From assembly GCA_016202615.1 (NCBI GenBank), contig JACQOI010000116.1, positions 1-37,223 of the forward strand: a stretch of DNA of 37,223 nucleotides. The letters are read 5' to 3'. The notes beneath the pieces were generated by a model. That model was not told where the DNA came from and searched no databases. It worked only from the letters and a program-made list of their open reading frames with translations. The position numbers were made by a program, and so were the translations under genes. Shown here piece by piece: positions 23,363 through 30,602 of this stretch (positions within the stretch are counted from its first letter, which is position 1; each line of letters starts with the position of its first letter). This DNA is from Betaproteobacteria bacterium (GTDB taxonomy: Bacteria; Pseudomonadota; Gammaproteobacteria; Burkholderiales; SG8-41).

Positions 23363-23680
23363 TTAAGCCCCGAAAATCGTTAGATCTATTGGTCAGAACG
23401 GCTTTGCCGCAGCACTTTGCGTACCTGGGAGTTTGTCGGACTTAGCCCCGGCAAACTCCTAATGCAAAACCGGGGCCAGTCGAGTTGCAGAAGAGGATAT
23501 CAGATATGCGCGTTTGCCCACGCTTTTCCTCAAAATTCGACTATTTCGAGTCAGTTTATTATGAATGGTCAGCCGGTTTTGCTTTTAGCAGCCTTTCGGA
23601 CTGCCAAGTCCGAAAGGCTGCTAGGTGGCGGCAAGTTAACGCGTTTTGCAGGGTGTGACAAGTTTGTGGAGGAATCCGAA
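23363..23680. other. 318-base divergent gap between mshE and trmL, with hairpin repeats
   Basis: The gap should hold the promoters of the pilus locus (minus) and of trmL (plus), but I see no strong -35/-10 pair. It contains GGAGTTTG pairing with CAAACTCC (23431-23461), GCCCCGG pairing with CCGGGGC a little further on, and the perfect hairpin listed separately. The frame open on plus from 23417 is considered non-coding. Confidence 0.5.
23587..23622. repeat. Perfect 16-bp hairpin upstream of trmL
   Basis: AGCAGCCTTTCGGACT (23587-23602) is followed by a GCCA loop and its exact reverse complement (23607-23622). There is no T-tract, so a dispersed repeat is more likely than a terminator. It ends 58 bases before the trmL start. 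Confidence 0.85.
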
Positions 23681-24139
23681 ATGTTCGAAATCGTGCTATT
23701 TGAGCCCGAAATCCCGCCGAATACCGGCAACGTGATGCGGCTATGCGCGAATACGGGCTGCCGGCTGCATCTGGTGCGGCCGCTCGGGTTCTCGCTGTCG
23801 GACAAGCAGCTCGAGCGCGCCGGCATGGATTACCGCAGCGACATCGATTACTTGGTGCATGACGACTGGGAGCGCTGCCGGGCAACATTTGCGGGACGCC
23901 GCCTCTACGCGGTGACCACCAAGGGCACGCAGCGCCACGATCAAATTCACTATAAGGCGGGCGACGTGATCGTGTTCGGCCCCGAAACCCGCGGCCTGCC
24001 GCCGCAGATCCTGTCGCAATCGGCGGCACAACTGAGACTGCCGATGCTGCCCGCGAGCCGCAGTCTCAACCTCGCAAACGCGGTCGCCGTCGTGATATAC
24101 GAGGCGTGGCGGCAACTTGATTTCGCGATCGCTGGCTAG
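23681..24139 (+). CDS. trmL: TrmL, tRNA (cytidine/uridine-34 2'-O-) methyltransferase
   Basis: A 152-residue SPOUT-class methyltransferase that modifies the wobble base of tRNA-Leu. It has the family opening EIVLFEPEIPPNTGNVMRLCANTG and the trefoil-knot SAM motifs VIVFGPETRGLP and LPMLPASRSLNLANAVAVVIYE near the C-terminus. Its length fits the minimal TrmL (about 155). The ATG at 23681 is chosen because TGGAGG lies eight bases before it and the family begins exactly here, although the frame is open from 23417. It is convergent with gpsA. Confidence 0.94.
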   Translation: MFEIVLFEPEIPPNTGNVMRLCANTGCRLHLVRPLGFSLSDKQLERAGMDYRSDIDYLVHDDWERCRATFAGRRLYAVTTKGTQRHDQIHYKAGDVIVFGPETRGLPPQILSQSAAQLRLPMLPASRSLNLANAVAVVIYEAWRQLDFAIAG

Positions 24140-24145
24140 ACCAGC

Positions 24146-24165
24146 GTCGCCAAAGGATTGGCGAC
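24146..24165. repeat. Short hairpin after trmL
   Basis: GTCGCCAA, loop AGGA, TTGGCGAC: an 8-bp perfect stem 6 bases after the trmL stop, between convergent genes. It lacks a U-run and is only a weak terminator candidate. Confidence 0.5.
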
Positions 24166-24254
24166 CTACGGAGTTATGCTGAATATTTCCCGGACACGAC
24201 ACCAGGTGACGGACCATTGCGCCACACCGTGAGCGGCGGCGGCGCGCGTGACCG

Positions 24255-25244
24255 TCAGCGATGCTCGGCCTTGGGATCGCGTTGCAGCAGTTCGCGCACC
24301 GCCACGGCTGGCGGAATGCCCTCGTCCATCACGCGGCACACGGCTCGCGTGATCGGCATTTCGACGCCGAGGTCGCGCGCGAGCCGATCCACCTCGCGCG
24401 CGGTGTAAACCCCCTCCGCCACATGACCCAGCCCGCGCAACACCTGATCGAGCGCAATGCCGTGCGCGAGCCTGAGCCCGACAGTGCGATTGCGCGAAAG
24501 ATCGCCGGTGCACGTCAATATCAGGTCGCCGGCGCCGGCCAGCCCCATGAAAGTCTCGAGCCGGCCGCCGAGCCTGAGCCCGAGGCGTGTGATTTCGGCG
24601 AGACCGCGCGTGATCAGCGCGGCGCGCGCGTTGTGGCCGAGCCCGAGCCCGTCGCAGATGCCCGCAGCGATCGCCATCACGTTTTTCACCGCGCCCGCGA
24701 CCTCGACGCCGATCACGTCATCGCTCGAATAAACTCGCAGCCGCTCGTGATGCAATTCACGCGCTGTCCGCTCGGCGAAACCAGGATCTTCGGACGCGAG
24801 GGTCAGCGCAGTCGGCAACCCCTGCGCAACCTCCTGCGCAAAGCTGGGTCCCGATAATACCGCGCATTGCGTATTTGCCGGCAATTCGGCGGCGGCGACC
24901 TGGTGCGGCAACCGCGCCGACTCGGTTTCGAAACCCTTGCACAGCCAAACCAGCGGCGCCGCGTTGCCGGCAGCCGTGAGCTGCCGCAGCACGGGCCGCA
25001 GCCCGGCGGTCGTGGTTGCAACCAGGATCAAATCGCAACCGTCCAGCGCCGCGGCCAATTCGCCCGTAATGCCGACCGCGTCAGGAATCGTAAAACCGGG
25101 AAGGTAGCGCTGATTGCCGCGGGTGGCTGCCAATTGACTCACCAACCCGGCATCGCGCGCCCACAACGTCACCGCGTGGCGCGCGGCGAGGCTGATGCTG
25201 ATCGCCGTGCCCCACGCGCCGGCGCCGAGCACCGCGAGCTTCAT
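24255..25244 (-). CDS. gpsA: GpsA, NAD(P)-dependent glycerol-3-phosphate dehydrogenase
   Basis: A 329-residue cytoplasmic enzyme that reduces dihydroxyacetone phosphate to sn-glycerol-3-phosphate for phospholipid synthesis. The N-terminal Rossmann motif is LGAGAWGTA (residues 6-14). The active-site region includes [22 protein letters not shown], the catalytic Lys in [29 protein letters not shown], and [20 protein letters not shown]. The length is usual. It overlaps the SH3 gene by 4 bases and follows secB as in many Proteobacteria. Confidence 0.96.
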   Translation of the reverse strand: MKLAVLGAGAWGTAISISLAARHAVTLWARDAGLVSQLAATRGNQRYLPGFTIPDAVGITGELAAALDGCDLILVATTTAGLRPVLRQLTAAGNAAPLVWLCKGFETESARLPHQVAAAELPANTQCAVLSGPSFAQEVAQGLPTALTLASEDPGFAERTARELHHERLRVYSSDDVIGVEVAGAVKNVMAIAAGICDGLGLGHNARAALITRGLAEITRLGLRLGGRLETFMGLAGAGDLILTCTGDLSRNRTVGLRLAHGIALDQVLRGLGHVAEGVYTAREVDRLARDLGVEMPITRAVCRVMDEGIPPAVAVRELLQRDPKAEHR

Positions 25245-25690
25245 ACGCCCCAGACCTGGTTAAGCCTGATGTAGCCGCTTTGCCCGTCGCGATGCGCGAC
25301 GCGCGCCCAGCCGGTACCGGTCAGTTCAACCAGTTCCAGCAGCACGGCTTGTTCCGCCTGAAACACGAGCGGCGCGTTGTCAGCGGCAGTCTGGCGGATG
25401 TCGGCGACCCTCACCTTTACCATTACGGTGCGGCGCTGGCTCAAGTTCTTGGATTCGATCCAGGTGAGTTCGCCGCCGGCATCGCGTATCTTGATCCAGC
25501 CCTCGACCACGACCACCACTTCAACCGGATAATCGCGCCCGATCACGTAGAGTTTTTTCGCCTTGACGGACGGCGCATCGTAGAGCACCGCGGCATTCTC
25601 GGCGACCGAACGGAAATCGGCAGCCCCTGCCGGCGTCAAGGCCACCAGCAGTACTGCCCCGCAAACCCACCGTCGCACGCCCATGCTCAT
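25241..25690 (-). CDS. Secreted bacterial SH3-domain protein
   Basis: A 149-residue exported protein. The signal peptide ([20 protein letters not shown]) is followed by two SH3-like folds: about 25-80 ([40 protein letters not shown]) and about 90-149 ([56 protein letters not shown]). Such domains often bind peptidoglycan or other envelope components. The gene is coupled to gpsA by a 4-base overlap. An ATG two codons in, or at 25684, is possible. The specific function is unknown. Confidence 0.82.
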   Translation of the reverse strand: MSMGVRRWVCGAVLLVALTPAGAADFRSVAENAAVLYDAPSVKAKKLYVIGRDYPVEVVVVVEGWIKIRDAGGELTWIESKNLSQRRTVMVKVRVADIRQTAADNAPLVFQAEQAVLLELVELTGTGWARVAHRDGQSGYIRLNQVWGV

Positions 25691-25735
25691 GAGAATCCAG
25701 AACCTGTCTCAATAACCCTGAAAAGCTTGGGAACC

Positions 25736-25919
25736 GCCGGTGAACGCCGATAAACGCCGATGTAATTGGGAATGAGTGATGGGCGATGGGTAAATTGTAA
25801 ATCGGGATTCCGGCGCGACCGGAATGCTTGGTAGTCACTATTATTCATTGCCCATTCCCCATTACCGTTTCACTTGTTTTTGATCTTATCCGCGTTCATC
25901 TGCGTTCATCGGCGGTTTC
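25736..25919. repeat. Nested inverted element between the SH3 gene and secB
   Basis: The outer arms have a 10-bp unit of the GATGAACGCC type. The left arm starts at AACCGCCGGTGAACGCCGAT (from about 25732). The right arm (about 25888-25919) is its near-identical reverse complement. Inside are 7-bp-period arms GGGAATG, AGTGATG, GGCGATG, GGTAA (25768-25793) and ATTCATT, GCCCATT, CCCCATT, ACCG (25842-25866). At the centre ATTCCGG pairs with CCGGAAT (25807-25825). One element therefore seems to have inserted into another. No reading frame in this 250-base gap looks real. Confidence 0.75.
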
Positions 25920-25940
25920 GATTTGTTTTTGAGATGGCTT

Positions 25941-26414
25941 TTAGTGCGGCTTTGGATCTTGCTGTTGCTGTTGCTGCTGCTGTTGCTGAAGTTGTTGCAT
26001 CTGTTGCTGGTAAATCCCCTCGAACGTCATCGGCGCCAGCACCACCGGCGAAAAGCCCGCGCGTGACGTCACGGCAGAAATGGTTTCGCGCACGTACGGA
26101 AACAGTGTGTTGGGGCACGCGATGCCGAGCAGCGGCCCCATGTCCTGCGGCGGCACGTTACGGATCCGGAACAGGCCGGCCTGCGCCGCCTCGACCAGGA
26201 ATATGGTTTTGTCCTTGAGCTTGGCGGTGATGGTGATGGTCAACACCACCTCGAACAGGCCGTCCTGCAGCGCCCTGCCGTTGCTGTTCATATTGACGTC
26301 GACGGTGGGCGCCTCGCGTTCGAGAAAAACGTCGGGCGCATTCGGCACCTCGACCGACAGGTCCTTGAGGTAGATCTTTTCGATCGCAAACATCGGCTGC
26401 GGTGATTCGCTCAT
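25941..26414 (-). CDS. secB: SecB, export chaperone
   Basis: A 157-residue tetrameric chaperone that keeps preproteins unfolded and passes them to SecA. The recognisable core runs from FAIEKIYLKDLSVEVPNAP through NPHL-like GIACPNTLFPYVRETISAVTSRAGFSPVVLAPMTFEGIY. The C-terminal tail is unusual, with about 16 Gln within 20 residues, encoded by a CAG/CAA tract (about 25955-26010). The ATG at 26414 begins MSESPQPMF; the frame is open far upstream into grxC but that part is not coding. The position after grxC and before gpsA agrees with the usual proteobacterial order. Confidence 0.95.
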   Translation of the reverse strand: MSESPQPMFAIEKIYLKDLSVEVPNAPDVFLEREAPTVDVNMNSNGRALQDGLFEVVLTITITAKLKDKTIFLVEAAQAGLFRIRNVPPQDMGPLLGIACPNTLFPYVRETISAVTSRAGFSPVVLAPMTFEGIYQQQMQQLQQQQQQQQQQDPKPH

Positions 26415-26434
26415 GGCAATTCCTTGGTTAAGGG

Positions 26435-26692
26435 TCAGGCGCGCAGCAGCTCGTCGAGTTTGCCGGCGTGATCGAGAGCGGCGAGTTCTTGGTAACCACC
26501 GATATGGGTGTCGCCGATATAAATCTGCGGCACGGTGCGGCGTCCGGTGTGCTCCACCATTTCGGTGCGTTTCGCCGGTTCGAGATCGACCCGGATCTTG
26601 GTGATTTCTCTCACGCCTTTCGAGTGCAGCAGGCGCTCCGCCATGATGCAGAACGGGCAAACGCCGGTGCTGTACATCTTTACGGCAGCCAT
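26435..26692 (-). CDS. grxC: GrxC, glutaredoxin 3
   Basis: An 85-residue dithiol glutaredoxin. The active site CPFC is at residues 13-16 (STGVCPFCIMAERLL), with the cis-Pro loop TVPQIYIGDTHIGGYQEL as glutathione-binding segment. Its length is that of E. coli Grx3 (83). It reduces protein disulfides and glutathione mixed disulfides in the cytoplasm. It follows the rhodanese gene with no gap and precedes secB by 20 bases, so all three are probably on one mRNA. Confidence 0.95.
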   Translation of the reverse strand: MAAVKMYSTGVCPFCIMAERLLHSKGVREITKIRVDLEPAKRTEMVEHTGRRTVPQIYIGDTHIGGYQELAALDHAGKLDELLRA

Positions 26693-27130
26693 TTATTTCT
26701 CCACCGGCAGGCTTGCCTCCACCCAGCCGCTCATGCCGCCTCGCAGCGAGAATACCTCGCCGAACCCGTTTTTCGTGAGCAGGCCGCACACCGTCGCCGA
26801 GCGCGGGCCCGACTGGCAGTTGATGACTATCGGCCGCGATTTGAACTTCTCGATTTCACGCAGGCGGGCGCTCAATTCCGGCAACGGGATATTGCGCGCG
26901 TTGGGAATATGCCCCGCGGCGAAATCCGCCTTATCGCGCACATCGAGCACCAGCGCGTCGCGGCGGTTGATGAGTTGCACCGCCTCGATTGCGCCGACCT
27001 GCGGCGTGCTGCCGACGATCAAGCGGCTGACGAGCGGCCACAGCAGCATGCCGCCGGTCACCACGGCAGTGCCGAACAACATCATGTGCCAGGGGCTTTT
27101 CTGCAAAAACACGAAAAAAGAGAGATCCAA
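26693..27130 (-). CDS. Membrane-anchored rhodanese-like protein
   Basis: A 145-residue protein. An N-terminal hydrophobic helix (about 16-38, MMLFGTAVVTGGMLLWPLV) is followed by one rhodanese domain (about 45-145). The active-site Cys lies in VINCQSGPRSATV near residue 110, preceded by VLDVRDKADFAAGHIPNARNIP. Rhodaneses transfer sulfane sulfur; this type (YibN-like) is usually found just before grxC and secB. Its own promoter is at 27169-27196. The nearby ArsR-type regulator with sensor cysteines suggests a sulfane-sulfur link, which is an inference. Confidence 0.9.
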   Translation of the reverse strand: MDLSFFVFLQKSPWHMMLFGTAVVTGGMLLWPLVSRLIVGSTPQVGAIEAVQLINRRDALVLDVRDKADFAAGHIPNARNIPLPELSARLREIEKFKSRPIVINCQSGPRSATVCGLLTKNGFGEVFSLRGGMSGWVEASLPVEK

Positions 27131-27168
27131 AGCTGGTTCCTTACAGCATCACGCAAGTAAAGCCGCGG

Positions 27169-27196
27169 ATTCTAGCAAAGCGGCGGGGGCGGGCAA
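27169..27196 (-). promoter_or_regulatory. Predicted promoter of the rhodanese-grxC-secB genes
   Basis: On the minus strand TTGCCC (27191-27196), 16 bases, then TAGAAT (27169-27174) with a TGC extension just before the -10 (extended -10). Transcription would start near 27162, about 32 bases before the rhodanese start. Confidence 0.5.
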
Positions 27197-27229
27197 AATC
27201 GGCCGGCGGGGGCGGGCGGGGCGCACGCG

Positions 27230-27568
27230 TCAATCGGTGATGCCGCAAAACACCTCGCGCATCATGCCGAGCAGCGACAACGTGCGGGTGTCGCTGACGC
27301 GGTAAAAGACGCGGTTGGCGTCCTTGCGCGTGCGCAGCACCCCTTTGTCGCGCAGGATCGCGAGATGCTGGGAAATATTGCTTTGCGAAGTGCCGACGTT
27401 GTCGACGATGTCCTGCACGCTGACTTCCTGGTCGCCCAGCACGCACAGGATCTTGAGCCGCAGCGGGTGCGACATGGCCTTCATCGCGCGCGCGGCCTGC
27501 TCGATGTGCTCTTCCCGGTCGATCAGCAACGCGCGCATGTCGACTTTTCCCGCTATTTCACCCTTCAT
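27230..27568 (-). CDS. ArsR-family regulator with BigR/SqrR-type cysteine pair
   Basis: A 112-residue winged-helix repressor. Helices include AARAMKAMSHPLRLKILCVLG, the recognition segment VGTSQSNISQHLAILRDKGVLRTRKDANRVFYRV, and a C-terminal dimer helix. It has no ArsR-type ELCVC metal site. It has exactly two cysteines, Cys42 in helix 2 and Cys108 near the end, the positions reported for the persulfide sensors BigR and SqrR. These repress sulfide-detoxification genes until a polysulfide bond forms. A rhodanese gene lies immediately downstream. An in-frame ATG at residue 11 is a possible shorter start. The family is certain; the sensor type is a supported inference. Confidence 0.87.
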   Translation of the reverse strand: MKGEIAGKVDMRALLIDREEHIEQAARAMKAMSHPLRLKILCVLGDQEVSVQDIVDNVGTSQSNISQHLAILRDKGVLRTRKDANRVFYRVSDTRTLSLLGMMREVFCGITD

Positions 27569-27605
27569 CCCGTGACCCGCTCGAAGCGTTTATCAACAAA
27601 ATAGA

Positions 27606-27627
27606 ATAAAATGATACAGCATTTCAT
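27606..27627. promoter_or_regulatory. Candidate operator palindrome upstream of the ArsR gene and gpmI
   Basis: ATAAAATG, six bases, CATTTCAT: eight-base arms with one mismatch in the divergent gap. Size and AT-rich character fit an ArsR-family operator, so autoregulation is plausible. There is no direct proof of binding. Confidence 0.4.
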
Positions 27628-27652
27628 ACGGGCCAAGAAAGTATTAATAATC

Positions 27653-29191
27653 ATGAGGGTAACGCCGGCGCTGCTGATCATCCTCGACGGCTTCGGCTAT
27701 CGCGAGGAATGCGACGATAACGCGATCTGCCAAGCGCGCAAGCCGCACTGGAATTTTTTCTGGAATACCTGTCCGCACACCACCATCGACGCCTCCGAAA
27801 AATGGGTCGGGCTGCCCGCCGCGCAGATGGGCAATTCCGAGGTCGGCCACCTGAACATCGGCTCCGGCCGCGTTGTCTACCAGGAGTACACCCGGATCGA
27901 GGCAGCCATCGAAAGCGGCGAGTTTTTCACCAATCCGGTGTTGGGCAAAGCCGTCGCGACCGCGCGCGACAACCGGTCGACGCTGCACATCCTCGGCCTG
28001 CTGTCGCCGGGCGGCGTGCACAGCCACGAATCACAGATCCTGGCGATGCTCGAAATGGCGGCCAAGGCCGGCGTTACGGATGTCTGCGTGCACGCGTTCC
28101 TCGACGGACGCGACACCCCGCCCAAGAGCGCTGCGGCCTCACTCGAATCGCTGCAGAACAAATGCGTGCAACTCAAAACAGGACGGATTGCTTCCATCGT
28201 CGGCCGCTACTATGCGATGGACCGCGACCAGCGCTGGGAACGCGTGCAGGCCGCCTACGACCTGATCACTCAAGGCAAGGCAGCGCATCAGGCACCCGAT
28301 GCGCCGACCGCGCTCAAGCTCGCTTACGAGCGCGGCGAAAGCGACGAGTTCGTGACAGCGACCGCGATCGTGCCGGCGGGCAAAACGCCCACGCGCATGC
28401 GCGACGGCGACGCGGTGGTATTCATGAATTTCCGCGCCGACCGCGCGCGCCAGATGACGCGCGCGCTGACTGATGCCGGCTTTAAGAGCTTTCAACGCGA
28501 GTATGTTCCCAAGCTCGGTTATTACTGCACGCTCACCAGCTACGGCGAGGACTTCAAGCTGCCGGCGGCGTTCCTGCCGCAGAACATCGCGAACGGCTTT
28601 GGTGAATACCTCGCCGGACTGGGGCTCAGGCAGCTGCGCATCGCCGAGACCGAGAAGTACGCGCACGTCACCTATTTCTTCAACGGCGGCAGCGAGACGC
28701 CGTATCCCGGCGAAGAGCGCGTGCTGGTGCCTTCGCCCAAGGTCGCGACCTACGACCTCAAACCCGAGATGAGCGCGTTCGAGGTGACCGACAAGCTGGT
28801 CGCGGCGATCGAAAGCCGCGGCTACGACGCCATCATCTGCAACTACGCCAACGGCGACATGGTCGGCCACACCGGCAATCTCGCCGCGGCGACGCGCGCG
28901 ATCGAAGTGCTCGACGAGTGCTTGGGGCGCGTGATCAAGGCGATGCAGGGGGCCGGCGGCGAAGTGCTGATCACCGCCGATCACGGCAACGCCGAAACCA
29001 TGCGCGATCCGGCGACCCGGCAAGCGCACACCGCGCATACGCTGAACGTGGTGCCGCTGCTTTATATCGGGCGCAAGGCCGCAATCGTGAACGGCGGCGC
29101 GCTGCGGGACGTGGCGCCGACCCTGTTGCGCATGATGGGCCTGCCGCAGCCGCCGGAAATGACGGGCAAGCCGTTGATCAATTTTGTCTAA
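27653..29191 (+). CDS. gpmI: GpmI, cofactor-independent phosphoglycerate mutase
   Basis: A 512-residue enzyme that converts 3-phosphoglycerate to 2-phosphoglycerate with two Mn ions. The catalytic serine is Ser62 in GNSEVGHLNIGSGR, with metal ligands in LDGFGY (Asp12) and late in ITADHGNAE and AHTAHTLN. Other family motifs are HAFLDGRDTPPKS, VGRYYAMDRDQRWERV and NFRADRARQ. The length is almost identical to E. coli GpmI (514). The frame is open from 27611, but the ATG at 27653 starts at the conserved N-terminus (RVTPALLIILDGFG). The following envC and ctpA form a well-known neighbourhood. Confidence 0.96.
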   Translation: MRVTPALLIILDGFGYREECDDNAICQARKPHWNFFWNTCPHTTIDASEKWVGLPAAQMGNSEVGHLNIGSGRVVYQEYTRIEAAIESGEFFTNPVLGKAVATARDNRSTLHILGLLSPGGVHSHESQILAMLEMAAKAGVTDVCVHAFLDGRDTPPKSAAASLESLQNKCVQLKTGRIASIVGRYYAMDRDQRWERVQAAYDLITQGKAAHQAPDAPTALKLAYERGESDEFVTATAIVPAGKTPTRMRDGDAVVFMNFRADRARQMTRALTDAGFKSFQREYVPKLGYYCTLTSYGEDFKLPAAFLPQNIANGFGEYLAGLGLRQLRIAETEKYAHVTYFFNGGSETPYPGEERVLVPSPKVATYDLKPEMSAFEVTDKLVAAIESRGYDAIICNYANGDMVGHTGNLAAATRAIEVLDECLGRVIKAMQGAGGEVLITADHGNAETMRDPATRQAHTAHTLNVVPLLYIGRKAAIVNGGALRDVAPTLLRMMGLPQPPEMTGKPLINFV

Positions 29192-29193
29192 GA

Positions 29194-29313
29194 GCGCATT
29201 TCAAAATGAAATACCCCCGGTGCTATGGACACGCTCTGTAGCGCAGGCGACTCGCCTGCATTCGTTGACGGAGCAGGCGAGGTCGCCTGCGCTACCTTTG
29301 TTTTGAAATGCGC
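29194..29313. repeat. Nested inverted repeat between gpmI and envC that includes the envC start
   Basis: The outer pair is GCGCATTTCAAAA (29194-29206) and its exact complement TTTTGAAATGCGC (29301-29313). The inner pair is GTAGCGCAGGCGACTCGCCTGC (29238-29259) and GCAGGCGAGGTCGCCTGCGCTAC (29273-29295). It begins just after the gpmI stop, and the right outer arm contains the envC ATG (29308). If the RNA folds, the envC start would be paired. Confidence 0.85.
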
Positions 29314-30492
29314 TTTAACTGTTTACTCCTCGCATTACTGATATTACCGGCGCTGTGCTCCGCGGCGGCCGCGGCCGCCCCGGCGGGCAACGCGCAGAAG
29401 GAAGAACTCAGGCAACTGCGCGGCCGCATCGACGCGCTGCAGAAGCGGCTCGCCGCCTCCGAGGAAACCAAGAGCGAGACGGTCGATGCGTTGCGCGAAT
29501 CGGAGCGCGCGATATCCGAGACCAACCGCGCGCTGCGCGAGCTCGCCGGGCAGCAACGCGCGGTCAACGCACAACTGGCCGAATTGCAGGGCCAGAGCGA
29601 CCGCACCGCGGCCGACATCGATGCGCAGCAGGCGCGCCTCGCGCGGCTGCTGTACCAGCAATACGTCGGCGCCCAGCCCGACGCATTGAAGCTGCTGTTG
29701 AACCGCGAAGATCCGAACCGGATCGCGCGCGAGCTGCATTACCTGACGCATTTGTCGCGTGCGCGCGCGGAGCTGATCCGCGGCCTGCGCATCAATCTGG
29801 GCCGCCTCAACGAGCTTGCGCGCGCAACGCAGCAGCACAGCGCGGAGCTCGCCGCGATCCACGCCGAGCAGCAGGTGCAGCGCAGGCGCCTCGAAGCCGA
29901 AAAACGCGCGCGCAGGCAAGTACTGGTCAAGGTTTCGCGCCAGATCGAGAAGCAGCGGCGCGAGATCTCGACCCTGAAGCGCGACGAAAACCGGCTTTCC
30001 AGGCTGGTCGAGCAATTGAGCCGGATGCTGTCGCGCGCGCGGCCGCGGACGCAGCGCAACGAACGCCTGCCCGACGCATCGGGTGACGGCAGCCCGTTTA
30101 CCCAGTTGAAAGGCCGGCTCAGCCTGCCGGTGCGCGGGGAACTTAAGAACCGCTTTGGCAGTCCACGTGAAGACAGCGGACTGTCATGGAAAGGGCTGTT
30201 CATCGCGGCCCCCGTCGGCCAGGAGGTCAAAGCGATCGCGGCCGGCCGGGTAGTATTCGCTGACTGGCTGCGGGGCTTTGGCAACCTGCTGATCGTCGAC
30301 CACGGCGGCGGCTACATGAGCCTGTATGGCAATAATGAGTCGCTTTACAAGCAGGTGGGCGAGGCGACGCGTGGCGGCGAAACCGTGGCAGCCGTCGGCA
30401 ACAGCGGCGGCAACACGGATTCCGGTTTATACTTCGAAATCCGGCATCAGGGCAAAGCGTTTGACCCGCTCGGCTGGGTAAATCTAAAGTGA
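29308..30492 (+). CDS. envC: EnvC-like murein hydrolase activator
   Basis: A 394-residue periplasmic protein that activates septal amidases during cell separation. A signal peptide (LLLALLILPALCSAAAAA) precedes a long coiled coil (about 28-250, many Arg/Glu/Gln heptads). A C-terminal LytM domain follows (about 270-394: SWKGLFIAAPVGQEVKAIAAGRVVFADWLRGFGNLLIVDHGGGYMSLYG, then YFEIRHQG). The metal ligands of active LytM peptidases are partly missing (Leu-Ser-Trp-Lys instead of the first His motif), which fits an activator that does not cleave. The start lies in an inverted repeat; the stop lies in the next repeat arm. Confidence 0.92.
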   Translation: MRFNCLLLALLILPALCSAAAAAAPAGNAQKEELRQLRGRIDALQKRLAASEETKSETVDALRESERAISETNRALRELAGQQRAVNAQLAELQGQSDRTAADIDAQQARLARLLYQQYVGAQPDALKLLLNREDPNRIARELHYLTHLSRARAELIRGLRINLGRLNELARATQQHSAELAAIHAEQQVQRRRLEAEKRARRQVLVKVSRQIEKQRREISTLKRDENRLSRLVEQLSRMLSRARPRTQRNERLPDASGDGSPFTQLKGRLSLPVRGELKNRFGSPREDSGLSWKGLFIAAPVGQEVKAIAAGRVVFADWLRGFGNLLIVDHGGGYMSLYGNNESLYKQVGEATRGGETVAAVGNSGGNTDSGLYFEIRHQGKAFDPLGWVNLK

Positions 30493-30601
30493 TGAATTAT
30501 GAGTGATGAGTGATGAGTTAGGAGTGAGGAGCAAACCCGGAACCGGCCCGGTTCCGCCTCACGCCTCACCCCTCACGCCTCACCGCATTACGGAGTAATG
30601 C
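30489..30601. repeat. Empty 7-bp-period inverted element, GTGATGA/CTCACGC type, between envC and ctpA
   Basis: Left arm words GTGATGA, ATTATGA, GTGATGA, GTGATGA, GTTAGGA, GTGAGGA run from 30489 to 30530. The right arm CTCACGC, CTCACCC, CTCACGC, CTCACCG spans 30558-30585. The core has the palindrome GGAACCGGCCCGGTTCC (30539-30555). The envC stop lies in the first word. The end carries GCATTA-CGGAG-TAATGC (30585-30601), a hairpin with the ctpA ribosome-binding site in its loop. Confidence 0.82.
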
Positions 30602-30602
30602 T

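Noticed and set aside
23417-23680. Extending trmL upstream to 23417
   Set aside because: The extra 88 codons run through hairpin repeats; the ATG at 23681 has a good TGGAGG site and the exact family start.
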